Below are positions 8,362-16,707 of a DNA stretch of 35,926 nucleotides, piece by piece. The stretch's first letter is position 1, and every line of letters starts with the position of its first letter. The translations under genes were made by a program, and so were the position numbers. The notes below the pieces were generated by a model. It saw only the letters and a program-made list of their open reading frames with translations, was not told where the DNA came from and searched no databases. The stretch covers positions 1 to 35,926 of the forward strand of contig JAQIBG010000491.1 of assembly GCA_027859175.1 (NCBI GenBank), read 5' to 3'. Origin of the DNA: Planctomycetota bacterium. GTDB taxonomy: Bacteria > Planctomycetota > UBA11346.

Positions 8362-10569
8362 GTGTCTTTTGATGATGCCAATGTCAGGGAAAAACCCCCC
8401 ATGAATGATACCAATGATAATCGCGGCGGTGGTAACAACCGTCGTCGTCGCCGCCGTCGTGGTGGCAATAATAGCAACCGTCGCGAAGGCGGCGGTGGCG
8501 AGATCGACTGGGCCCAGGTTGAGCAAATGCTCAAAGTGCCGGAAGACCGCACCATCCTGATCGGCCTGACCGGCGAACCCGGTGCCGGCAAGAGTTCGCT
8601 GGCCGCTGAGTTCGCCAGCCTCGGTGCTGAAGTCATCGACGTGGACGCCGCCGGCCATGACGCGATTCAAACGCCCGCCACCAAGAAAAAGCTCGTTGAA
8701 GCCTTCGGTGACGAGATCCTGGCCGAAGACGGTGCAATCGATCGCAGCAAGTTGGCCAGCAAGGCCTTTGCTGACGCCGACAGCACCGCCGCGCTCAATA
8801 AGATCGTGCACCCCCGCATCAGCGCGAAGGTCAAGGCCCTCCTGAAAAAGGCTGGCAACTTCGTGGTGATCGACGCGGCCCTGCTCGGCGAACTCGGCTT
8901 TGCCGCCGATGCCGATCAAACCGTCTACGTGCGCGCTCCGCGCGAACTGCGCTTGGCGCGGGTCGCCGAGCGTGGTTGGGACGAAGCCGAACTGGCCCGG
9001 CGCGAAGCCGCGCTTGGCGACGACGAAGAACGCCGCAAAGGCTGCCAACTCACCGTTGAGAACAGCGCCGACCGCAAGTTGCTGACCACCTACGCCCGCA
9101 CCATTATGGCGCGCCTGCTCAACATCGACTTGAGCCAGATGCGCCGACCCCCGGCCGACACCGGTGGTGATGATCGCGGCGAACGCAGTGATCGCGGCGA
9201 ACGCAGTGATCGTGGCGAACGCAGTGATCGTGACGAACGCAGTGAACGCGAGCCCCAGCGCGAGCGTGAGCCAGAGCGTGAACCAGTAGAAGTGTCGCTC
9301 GACACCTACCTGGAGCGGCGTCTGCCCGACCTGCAAAAGGAAGGCGAAGAGCTTGAAGTCCGCGATGTTCGCTGGCTCAAGACAGTAGACCTGGTCTGCG
9401 AGATCTTGCGCCGCGTAGCCGGCCAACGTCAAGATGTGATCAAGGTCAGCGGCTACATCGAACTCGGCAACAAGGAGCAAAACGGCTATATCCGCTCGCC
9501 CCTGAATCAGTATGCCGCCACCAACACCGACACCTTCATCACCGGTCAACAGTTGCGACGCTTCGGCCTCAAGGCCGGCATGCATGTTGAAGGCACGGCG
9601 CGCGCCTCGCGCGGCAATGAAAAGTGCCCGCAGTTGCTCGCCATCAGCACGGTGATGAATGAGCCGATTGAAAATCGGACCCGCGTACGCGAGTTCCGCA
9701 GCCTCACCCCGCTGCACGCCACCGACCGGCTGTTCATGGAACTGCCAACCGACCCCACCGATTACAACCTCCGGATCATCGATCTGGTGGCACCGATCGG
9801 CAAAGGCCAGCGTGGCCTGATCGTGGCCCAGCCCAAGTGCGGCAAAACGGTGTACCTGCAGAAGATTGCCAACGCGATCACCACCAATAACCCGGAAGTC
9901 ACCCTGATGGTGTTGCTCATTGACGAGCGCCCGGAAGAAGTGACCGACATGGAACGCTCGGTCAACGGGGAGGTCATTGCCTCCACCTTCGACCAACCCG
10001 CCAGCCGCCACGTGCAGGTGGCGGAAACCGCGATCAACAAGGCCAAGCGTTTGGTCGAACTTGGCCAAGACGTGGTGATCCTGCTCGACTCGATCACCCG
10101 CCTAGCGCGCGCCTACAACACCGAGGCACCCAACTCGGGCCGCATCATGTCGGGCGGCATCGAGTCGACCGCGCTGATCAAGCCCAAGCAGTTCTTCGGT
10201 GCGGCGCGTAACATCGAAGAGGGCGGCAGCCTCACCATTCTGGCGACCGCTCTGGTCGATACCGGTTCGGTGATGGACACCGTGATCTTCGAAGAGTTCA
10301 AGGGCACCGGTAATATGGAACTGGTCCTCGATCGCCGCTTGGCCAACAAGCGCATCTTCCCGGCCGTGGATACCTCGCAGTCTGGCACCCGTAAGGATGA
10401 CCTGCTGATCAAGGACCCGGAAGAGATGAAGCGCCTGTGGACTCTGCGCCGCTACCTGTCGGACCGCAGCCCCCAAGACGCGGTCGAATTCCTTAAGGGT
10501 CGCCTCAAGACCTATAAGACCAACATTGAATTCCTGATGACCATCGATCCGGATAAAAATGTGATCTAA
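8362..10569 (+). CDS. rho: Fusion protein: dephospho-CoA kinase (CoaE) domain + transcription termination factor Rho
   Basis: CoaE: '[36 protein letters not shown]...[10 protein letters not shown]...[17 protein letters not shown]'. Rho: '[19 protein letters not shown]', '[13 protein letters not shown]', '[17 protein letters not shown]', '[23 protein letters not shown]'. Start is GTG 8362 or ATG 8401. Confidence 0.95.
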   Translation: MSFDDANVREKPPMNDTNDNRGGGNNRRRRRRRGGNNSNRREGGGGEIDWAQVEQMLKVPEDRTILIGLTGEPGAGKSSLAAEFASLGAEVIDVDAAGHDAIQTPATKKKLVEAFGDEILAEDGAIDRSKLASKAFADADSTAALNKIVHPRISAKVKALLKKAGNFVVIDAALLGELGFAADADQTVYVRAPRELRLARVAERGWDEAELARREAALGDDEERRKGCQLTVENSADRKLLTTYARTIMARLLNIDLSQMRRPPADTGGDDRGERSDRGERSDRGERSDRDERSEREPQREREPEREPVEVSLDTYLERRLPDLQKEGEELEVRDVRWLKTVDLVCEILRRVAGQRQDVIKVSGYIELGNKEQNGYIRSPLNQYAATNTDTFITGQQLRRFGLKAGMHVEGTARASRGNEKCPQLLAISTVMNEPIENRTRVREFRSLTPLHATDRLFMELPTDPTDYNLRIIDLVAPIGKGQRGLIVAQPKCGKTVYLQKIANAITTNNPEVTLMVLLIDERPEEVTDMERSVNGEVIASTFDQPASRHVQVAETAINKAKRLVELGQDVVILLDSITRLARAYNTEAPNSGRIMSGGIESTALIKPKQFFGAARNIEEGGSLTILATALVDTGSVMDTVIFEEFKGTGNMELVLDRRLANKRIFPAVDTSQSGTRKDDLLIKDPEEMKRLWTLRRYLSDRSPQDAVEFLKGRLKTYKTNIEFLMTIDPDKNVI
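9172..9243 (+). repeat. 4 x 18-bp in-frame tandem repeat (GATCGYGRCGAACGCAGT) in the CoaE-Rho linker
   Basis: GATCGCGGCGAACGCAGT x2, GATCGTGGCGAACGCAGT, GATCGTGACGAACGCAGT; encodes (DRGERS)3-DRDERS. Confidence 0.95.
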
Positions 10570-10593
10570 GGATTACGCGAGTCTGCTCGCTGG

Positions 10594-10628
10594 ACCCCAG
10601 GGCTCATGATGAGCCCTGGGGTTTTTTT
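10594..10628 (+). terminator. Strong intrinsic terminator after the rho fusion gene
   Basis: ACCCCAGGGCTCAT-G-ATGAGCCCTGGGGT followed by a T-tract (TTTTTTT at 10622-10628, first T shared with the stem), 24 nt after the stop codon. Confidence 0.92.
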
Positions 10629-10789
10629 AGGTCCTGGGTCCTAGGACGCTTGCAAGCAAGCTTGGAAACGGGGTTGCCACCCCGATACCCGGCCTCCACA
10701 GCCCGTTCACGGCTAGCCTCGGCTGTTCCACAATCTAAGCGCCGCAGGCGCGTACCAGGGGCCAGAACCCGTCCACACAAGCCTGCCGG

Positions 10790-10817
10790 TTGAGCACCGC
10801 TCCCACTTGCCTAGTAT
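10790..10817 (+). promoter_or_regulatory. Putative promoter producing a leaderless transcript
   Basis: TTGAGC (10790-10795), 16-nt spacer, TAGTAT (10812-10817); ATG at 10825 falls where the transcription start would be expected. Confidence 0.45.
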
Positions 10818-10824
10818 ACCCACC

Positions 10825-12099
10825 ATGAAATGCCTCCGCCTTGCCGCCACCCTGGCCCTCTGCATCTCTTTGCTCGGTGCGATGGAATTATCTCCCGGCG
10901 CCCAGTTTGACATCGCCCTCCCTGAACTCGGTGCCACCAGCGACGGTGGCACTGGCCGCGTTGGGATTTCACTGCCGAAAGACTATGATGCCGAGCGCTT
11001 GTTTCCGGTGATCTGTTGGTTTGGTGGCGGCGAGGGCGGCGCTGACCCCAAGCCGATGACGCAGATGATCAATAACACGGGATACATCGTGTTCGCTCTG
11101 CCCTATCAGAAGGGCAAGTTGTGGGGCAGTCCGCTGAGCTGGTATATGCCGATGATTGAGGCCGGCCTGGCCGCCGTCCCCAATGCCAACCGCCACGTTA
11201 TGGTTGCCGCGGGCTTTTCCTCTGGTGGCGGCGCTACGGGCGTGGTGTGTTTCAATAAGGCCGGCATGGATTTGTTCTGCGGGATGATCCCATCTGGCCT
11301 TGCGCCCGACTTCATCGAAGTCAAACACCCGCGCTTCCAAGGCTTTCCGGTACTCGCCATCATCGGCGAGAAAGACACGCAGCATGACCGCCTCGGACAA
11401 ATGCACACCTTTCGAGATCTGGCCCAGCGGGCCGGGCTCGACCTGACCTACGTAGAGATGAAGGGCGTTGGCCACAAACTCGACAAACAGTGCTGGCCTC
11501 AGGTGCAAGAATTCCTGGCCAACAAGATTGCCGCCCCCAATGCTGCGCGCTTCGCCGCGATGATGGACCAAGCCGCCAAGAAAAACCGCTGGGATGCCGC
11601 GCTTCCAGCAGCACGCGCTGTTCTCGGCCTGAGCCCCAGCGACAGCCCCGAAGCGCAGCGCGCCAACGAATGCCTGGCCGCCGCGTCGCAGGCTGCCACC
11701 GATGCACTCAGCGAACTCGGTGACAAGGAAGACCCCAAGAAACTCTATGCCCTGACCCAGCAGTTCGCTGGAACCAAGGGCGGGGCCGAAGCCCAGCAAC
11801 GCTACGACGCCCTCGCCGCAGCAAGCGAAGCGCCGACGCAGCCAGAGGCCTTAGCCAAAGCGCGTGATGTCAGCACCTGGCTGAAGAGTATCGGCAAATT
11901 CGTCAAGAAATGGCCAGGCAGCGCCACTAGCATCGAACTGATGGCCAGCGTCGACCCCTACCTCAAACAGCGCCTCGATGCGATTGCCGCCATCGACGAT
12001 CCCAAGCTCCGCAAAAAAGAATTAATCAGTTTCGCCAAGCAGTTCAAAGACCGCGCCATCGCCCACGACGCCGTAGCCTTACTCAAAGCCCCAAACTGA
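10825..12099 (+). CDS. Secreted alpha/beta hydrolase (esterase/phospholipase-like) with C-terminal helical repeat region
   Basis: Signal peptide MKCLRLAATLALCISLLGAME; 'RLFPVICWFGGGEGG', 'VMVAAGFSSGGGATG' nucleophile elbow, 'FPVLAIIGEKDTQHD', 'VEMKGVGHKLD'. Confidence 0.75.
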   Translation: MKCLRLAATLALCISLLGAMELSPGAQFDIALPELGATSDGGTGRVGISLPKDYDAERLFPVICWFGGGEGGADPKPMTQMINNTGYIVFALPYQKGKLWGSPLSWYMPMIEAGLAAVPNANRHVMVAAGFSSGGGATGVVCFNKAGMDLFCGMIPSGLAPDFIEVKHPRFQGFPVLAIIGEKDTQHDRLGQMHTFRDLAQRAGLDLTYVEMKGVGHKLDKQCWPQVQEFLANKIAAPNAARFAAMMDQAAKKNRWDAALPAARAVLGLSPSDSPEAQRANECLAAASQAATDALSELGDKEDPKKLYALTQQFAGTKGGAEAQQRYDALAAASEAPTQPEALAKARDVSTWLKSIGKFVKKWPGSATSIELMASVDPYLKQRLDAIAAIDDPKLRKKELISFAKQFKDRAIAHDAVALLKAPN

Positions 12100-12865
12100 A
12101 CAGGCTATTCGCATTGCGCGTGGTCCATGCCGCCACGTGCTCGGGCGCTTCGCCGCGCAGGTCTGCAACGAATGCGCAGGTGTGAGTCATCAAGGCAGGT
12201 TCACAGCGCTTGCCGCGCTTGGGCGTTGGCGCCAAGTATGGGCTGTCGGTTTCCAGCAGCAGGCGGTCATTGGGCACCACTTTGGCTGCCTCCTGAACGT
12301 CGGCTGCGTTTTTGTAGGTCACGATGCCGTTAAAAGCGAGGTACCAGCCTAAGGCCAAATAGGCCTCGGCATCGGCGGGGCCGCCGGTGAAACTGTGAAT
12401 CACCCCGCCAACACCGGGATGCTCGGCCAACACCCGCTGCATATCCGCATGGCATTCGCGCGCATGAATCACCACGGGCAAGCCGTGCCGCTGCGCCATC
12501 GCAAGCTGAGCGTGCAATTGCGCCTGCTGAACCGCTGCCGCTGGCAGATAGTCGTAGTGGTAATCAAGGCCCACCTCGCCCAGGGCAACGCAGCCGGTAG
12601 CCGGCAACAAGACGTCAAGCTCAGCGAGTTCGGCATCAAAGGCCTCGCCAGCATGATAAGCCGAAAAGGGATCAAGACCGGCCGCCATACGCAACAAGTT
12701 GGGATGCTGCGCCACCACCGTGGCGCAGGCGCGGGCGTCAGCGATACCCGTACCGATGGTGATGGCCCGCACAATGCCCGCCGCACCAATGCGTGCGATC
12801 ATGTCATCGCGATCCGTGTCAAAGCGATCGGCGGTCAGATGGCAATGGGTATCAACCAGATTCAT
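12083..12865 (-). CDS. tatD: TatD family metal-dependent hydrolase (DNase)
   Basis: MNLVDTHCHLTADRFD..., 'LGEVGLDYHYD', 'PVVIHARE', 'GVIHSFTGG', 'LLLETDSPYLAPTPKRGKRCEPA'. Confidence 0.95.
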   Translation of the reverse strand: MNLVDTHCHLTADRFDTDRDDMIARIGAAGIVRAITIGTGIADARACATVVAQHPNLLRMAAGLDPFSAYHAGEAFDAELAELDVLLPATGCVALGEVGLDYHYDYLPAAAVQQAQLHAQLAMAQRHGLPVVIHARECHADMQRVLAEHPGVGGVIHSFTGGPADAEAYLALGWYLAFNGIVTYKNAADVQEAAKVVPNDRLLLETDSPYLAPTPKRGKRCEPALMTHTCAFVADLRGEAPEHVAAWTTRNANSLFSLGL

Positions 12866-12962
12866 AGCGCGGCACCATAGAGCGGGCTCGGCGAAGTGAA
12901 GGCCTGCCCCCGAGCTTGAGTGCCATCGCAGAATGATGTTTTAAAACGTATCCGACAACCGG

Positions 12963-13847
12963 TTAACGCTTCTCGAGGGCTTCGAGGAATGCCTTCTCGC
13001 GCACACGCGCTGCATCGGGCTCGAGCATGGGCAGATGCGCCCGCACACTCAACACCGGCTTGCGCTTGGTATCGAGAAGACGCTTGAGCTGGCCCGACTC
13101 GTCGGCCTGAACAACGAATTCCTCACCGGCGATGGTGACCGCGGTATCGTTCCAGCGCAAAGCCCCAAGCTTGGGCTCGGCGTCAAACAGATCGAGTAAT
13201 GGCACGCTGCCGTTTGTGTTGCTACGCCACACCATGGCCAGGAGCAAAGGCGCCAGCCTGCGGTCCCAAGCCTTTGGGCCAGGCCGCTTATCCGAGCGCT
13301 CAGCCGTAAAAATATCGCCACCGACCGTGCGTTCGATCTCATGCCGCACGCGGTAACCGGCCGGTTCGTCATCGTCACGGTATTCGGCTTGGCTGAGGCG
13401 GCTGCGCTCCATCCAAGCCTGAATCAGCAAAGCATCATCAAGCAGCACCCAGGGGTGCGGATCGAGAAGAGTTCCGCCAAGCTCGTCGGGCGTTGGCTGC
13501 GTGTACAGCACCTGCAACACACGACCACCAAAGGCGGCGTTGCTCGGCCCGAGCCGCAGCCAGAACCGCTCGCCCTGCCAGGTGCCATCACATTCAAACT
13601 GACCATCAGGTAGGGCTGGAAGCGCGACTTCCGCCACGGCCGTGGCCCCATCCGCCAGCACTGACTCAGCAGGCTCGCTGGCGTCAGCTGCCGCCGTGAC
13701 CGTCTCAGCGGCGTCAGGCTCCGCGCTGCTTGCATCAACACTCGTGTCAGCACCACTGCCACAGCCGAAGCATACCAGGGCCAAGGCCGTTACCAGGTAC
13801 GCAGGTCCAAGCTGCCTGATTCGCTGCATGGCGGTTATACTCCCCAT
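12963..13847 (-). CDS. Putative lipoprotein of unknown function
   Basis: N-terminal hydrophobic segment with lipobox-like 'LVCFGC|GSG'; Ala/Glu-rich low-complexity region, then a globular domain. Alternative start at 13829. Confidence 0.65.
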   Translation of the reverse strand: MGSITAMQRIRQLGPAYLVTALALVCFGCGSGADTSVDASSAEPDAAETVTAAADASEPAESVLADGATAVAEVALPALPDGQFECDGTWQGERFWLRLGPSNAAFGGRVLQVLYTQPTPDELGGTLLDPHPWVLLDDALLIQAWMERSRLSQAEYRDDDEPAGYRVRHEIERTVGGDIFTAERSDKRPGPKAWDRRLAPLLLAMVWRSNTNGSVPLLDLFDAEPKLGALRWNDTAVTIAGEEFVVQADESGQLKRLLDTKRKPVLSVRAHLPMLEPDAARVREKAFLEALEKR

Positions 13848-13850
13848 GGG

Positions 13851-14375
13851 TCAACGCTCCTCATCGCTTGTGGTTCGCTTCCAAGGCCGCCGCAGGATCA
13901 ACAGTGCCATCCACGTAAGCGGCGGCGACAGCACCATCAGCAAGCCCAGATGCGGCATCGACAAGAATAGCTTGTCGGCGCCAGGCCGAATTTCCGCACG
14001 CACAGTGTGCATGGGGTCTCCAGGCTGGTAATACACGCGCGATTGGGCGCGGCCCGCCCGGACCTGATTGATAAAGCGTTCGGCCTCAGCGTCGCTCAAG
14101 ACTAAGTCTGGCAACAATTGGCCAAAGCGGTCGCAGCGAGCGTAGCCAAGACCAACAACCGGGCCGGCGTGGGCCGGGTGGTCACCCGGCAGAATATCGA
14201 ACTCATAGACCACCGCCAAGCGCACTTGGCCATCGTCTGTCGCTTCCGCGAAGGCGTCTACGATGGTGCCCACCACAGGGCGAAAACGCACACTCGTGAT
14301 GAGCGACGGACCGGCCAAGCTGAGCCCAACGACCATAATCATCAGGCCGACTAGAAAATTGGTGCGCCCGATCAC
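13851..14375 (-). CDS. DUF3592-like membrane protein with two TM segments
   Basis: GTG start at 14375 overlapping the upstream stop; TM 'FLVGLMIMVVGLSLAGPSLI' and 'HLGLLMVLSPPLTWMALLIL' flank a domain with 'VYYQPGDP'. Confidence 0.6.
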   Translation of the reverse strand: MIGRTNFLVGLMIMVVGLSLAGPSLITSVRFRPVVGTIVDAFAEATDDGQVRLAVVYEFDILPGDHPAHAGPVVGLGYARCDRFGQLLPDLVLSDAEAERFINQVRAGRAQSRVYYQPGDPMHTVRAEIRPGADKLFLSMPHLGLLMVLSPPLTWMALLILRRPWKRTTSDEER

Positions 14376-15223
14376 GCGCGCCCGGCAATCACCGGGTTGA
14401 CCACGGCACCCAAACCCGTCACCGCGCACCGCACCGTGTCGCCAACCCGCAAGAAGCGCCGCGGCTCGCGATAGCACCCAACTCCACTCGGCGTGCCGGT
14501 GGAAATCAGATCGCCTGGCTCGAGCGTCATGTAGCGACTCAGGTATGCGATCAAGTGCGGAAGGTCGTGAATCAAATCATCAGCGGTGGCGTCTTGCAGG
14601 TGCTCATCGCCGATATCGGTGGTCAGTCGCAGGGCGCGATAGTCACCCACTTCATCGGTGGTGACCAGGGCCGGGCCGCACGGGAAGAAGGTGTCGCAAC
14701 TCTTGGCGCGGAACCACTGACCATCGCCCTTCTGCCAGCGGCGAGCCGATACATCGTTAGCCACCATATAGCCGGCCACGTACTGCATCGCATCCTCGAG
14801 GGCAACATGACGCGCGCGCTGCCCGACCACCGCCACCAGTTCGACTTCGTAATCGATGCTGTCAGGATCATCGGCCGGCAACTCGATCGCATCGGCACAC
14901 CCAACCATTGCGGTCGTCGCCTTGGCAAACAGCAGCGGTTCGGTTGGCCAGGCCAGATCCTGCTCGTCAGCGTGGGCCTTGTAGTTCAGGCCGACACAGA
15001 TGATTTTGCCTGCGTCTGGCACTGGCGGACCCAGCCGCACCGTATCCAGCGCCACGCCGGCCGCCGGATCGATCGTAGCAGCAGCGATGGCAGACAACTG
15101 ATCACCGGCGAGCAAGTCGCGCACGCTCCCAGGAAAACCGCACGCGGCCAAAGCCACCACGCGATCATCACAAACAATCCCAGCGCACTCCTGCCCAGGC
15201 TCACCAAAACTAACTAACCTCAT
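14372..15223 (-). CDS. Fumarylacetoacetate hydrolase family protein
   Basis: 'KIICVGLNYKAHADEQ', 'DYEVELVAVVGQRARHV', 'VANDVSARRWQKGDGQWFRAKSCDTFFPCGPALV', 'MTLEPGDLISTGTPSGVG'. Start at 15223 overlaps the upstream stop as ATGA. Confidence 0.95.
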   Translation of the reverse strand: MRLVSFGEPGQECAGIVCDDRVVALAACGFPGSVRDLLAGDQLSAIAAATIDPAAGVALDTVRLGPPVPDAGKIICVGLNYKAHADEQDLAWPTEPLLFAKATTAMVGCADAIELPADDPDSIDYEVELVAVVGQRARHVALEDAMQYVAGYMVANDVSARRWQKGDGQWFRAKSCDTFFPCGPALVTTDEVGDYRALRLTTDIGDEHLQDATADDLIHDLPHLIAYLSRYMTLEPGDLISTGTPSGVGCYREPRRFLRVGDTVRCAVTGLGAVVNPVIAGRA

Positions 15224-15789
15224 TGCCATGCTCCCCATTCGCTATCGTTATCGCCTGCGCCCTGCTGCCTTGCTTCGCTGTCGCTGTTGCTGAACACCCA
15301 CCCGGCACGAGCTCGATGCTGCGCACGATTGAGTTCCAACACGTTCAAGCCGGCATCGAGCACGTACCAGGTTTCGGCCACGGCGGCGCCAGCGGTTTCG
15401 CCCTTGGCGCCGAATTCCTCACCCGCGGCAACGGCCCGATTGGGCTTGTCGCTGGCCATTACGATGTGGGCTGTGCCGCCATCGGTCGGCGGCCGATAGC
15501 GATAAAAAACATCGGTGCCGGGCACGTGGTTGGCATTAAAGCGCAGCCGCTGGTCATCACCAAGCTTCTTGGAGAACCCGCGCAAGTCGATGACGTTGCT
15601 CGGCCACTTACCCTGATGGGCATCACGATAGGCCTTGAGCACCCGTGCGTGATCTTCCAGCAGCACCTGCGCCGTACGGCGCTGAACCGAGGGCCGGTCC
15701 TGAGCGTCTTCCATCGCCATGTACACAGCAGCCAAGCCGCCGGTCATGACCAACGCGATGACGATGATAATCCATTGTGCACGAGTCAC
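15220..15789 (-). CDS. Membrane-anchored protein of unknown function (single N-terminal TM, pseudopilin-like layout)
   Basis: 'WIIIVIALVMTGGLAAVYMAM' TM followed by 'LKAYRDAHQGKWPSNVIDL' as in pseudopilin-like/secretion-associated small proteins. Confidence 0.5.
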   Translation of the reverse strand: MTRAQWIIIVIALVMTGGLAAVYMAMEDAQDRPSVQRRTAQVLLEDHARVLKAYRDAHQGKWPSNVIDLRGFSKKLGDDQRLRFNANHVPGTDVFYRYRPPTDGGTAHIVMASDKPNRAVAAGEEFGAKGETAGAAVAETWYVLDAGLNVLELNRAQHRARAGWVFSNSDSEARQQGAGDNDSEWGAWQ

Positions 15790-15800
15790 GGTAGATCCCC

Positions 15801-16562
15801 CTAACCAGAGAGACGTGGCGTGGCGCGTCCGGTTTCATCATCGAGTGGGCATTCCTCGTCGATGAGCGGCTTGAGCTGCCATTCGCCACCCTTGAGGGTG
15901 AGGCGCACGCCGCGCTGCAAGGTCGACAGGCGCTCCAGCTCTTCGTGCTCAAGCGGGCTCAGGGCATGAATACCAGCCCACAGATCCACCGTTGAACGCC
16001 AGCCTGTCATCACCAAATCGGCGTTGCGTGACCAGCCGTGTTCGAACAAGCCCGAGCGCAGGGCCTTTGCGGCAGCCGGAGCCAAGCCGCATTCGCGCCA
16101 ATCGACGGTCAAGGGGCGCGCACACAAGAACCAGCATAAGAGCTGGTCTATCGCGGCCTCGTTTAGGCCGCCAAAAAACACGTTCTCGTTATCGACGATC
16201 TGCATCCACGGGCGGTTGCCAGATTCGGTCCAGGCCTGCAAGGAGCGGTCACTCGGTGGGGTGCCATTGGCTTGGACTGCCGAACCGAAGGTCAAGGACC
16301 CACTGACGACCCCCTCTGTGTTCGCAACTCGTTGCTCCACAAAGAGTTCTGCCAGAACCACCCACACCGGCTCACGGGCCTCAATGCCTTCAAGCTGCGG
16401 TTGCTCGCCGTCGCAATGCAGCCAGCCGGTATACAGGCCAAGGGCCTCGGCGACGCGAAATGCAGTATGCGTGCTCATATGCGTCATTCCGACCACCGCC
16501 GAACCGCTGCGGCGGTGCGGCGCATAGCCGATCATATTCATGGACCAGTCGAGCAAAGGCAT
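15801..16562 (-). CDS. Hypothetical protein
   Basis: Long ORF co-directional with the downstream operon (12 nt gap); plausible start MPLLDWSMNMIGYAPHRR at 16562. Confidence 0.5.
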   Translation of the reverse strand: MPLLDWSMNMIGYAPHRRSGSAVVGMTHMSTHTAFRVAEALGLYTGWLHCDGEQPQLEGIEAREPVWVVLAELFVEQRVANTEGVVSGSLTFGSAVQANGTPPSDRSLQAWTESGNRPWMQIVDNENVFFGGLNEAAIDQLLCWFLCARPLTVDWRECGLAPAAAKALRSGLFEHGWSRNADLVMTGWRSTVDLWAGIHALSPLEHEELERLSTLQRGVRLTLKGGEWQLKPLIDEECPLDDETGRATPRLSG

Positions 16563-16707
16563 GGGACGCGTCGATCTCCGAAGGCCGCATGCTAGACCCC
16601 CTGGACAAGGCAACAAGGGCCGGGCTCGTGACCCGGACGCCCCGTACCCGTGGCGCGAGCGCATCCTACAGGCCGTTGGGCTCAACTAGGCCCCGACTGC
16701 GCCCCAA

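Noticed and set aside
9172-9243. Possible CRISPR-like repeat array
   Set aside because: Repeats are contiguous 18-mers with no spacers, in frame inside the coaE-rho CDS.
8311-10068. 585-aa antisense ORF opposite the coaE-rho fusion
   Set aside because: High-GC shadow ORF; repeated '[16 protein letters not shown]' is only the complement of the RGERSD linker repeat, and the sense strand encodes clear conserved domains.
10630-10700. Palindromic-looking stretch after the rho terminator (GTCCTAGGAC, CGGGGTTGCCACCCCG)
   Set aside because: Could be a decayed repeat or secondary terminator, but no second copy in this window and no element boundaries could be defined.
12939-12948. GTTTTAAAAC palindrome in the tatD/lipoprotein intergenic region, and AACCGGTT nearby
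   Set aside because: Short palindromes expected by chance; no associated T-tract or repeated occurrence in the window.
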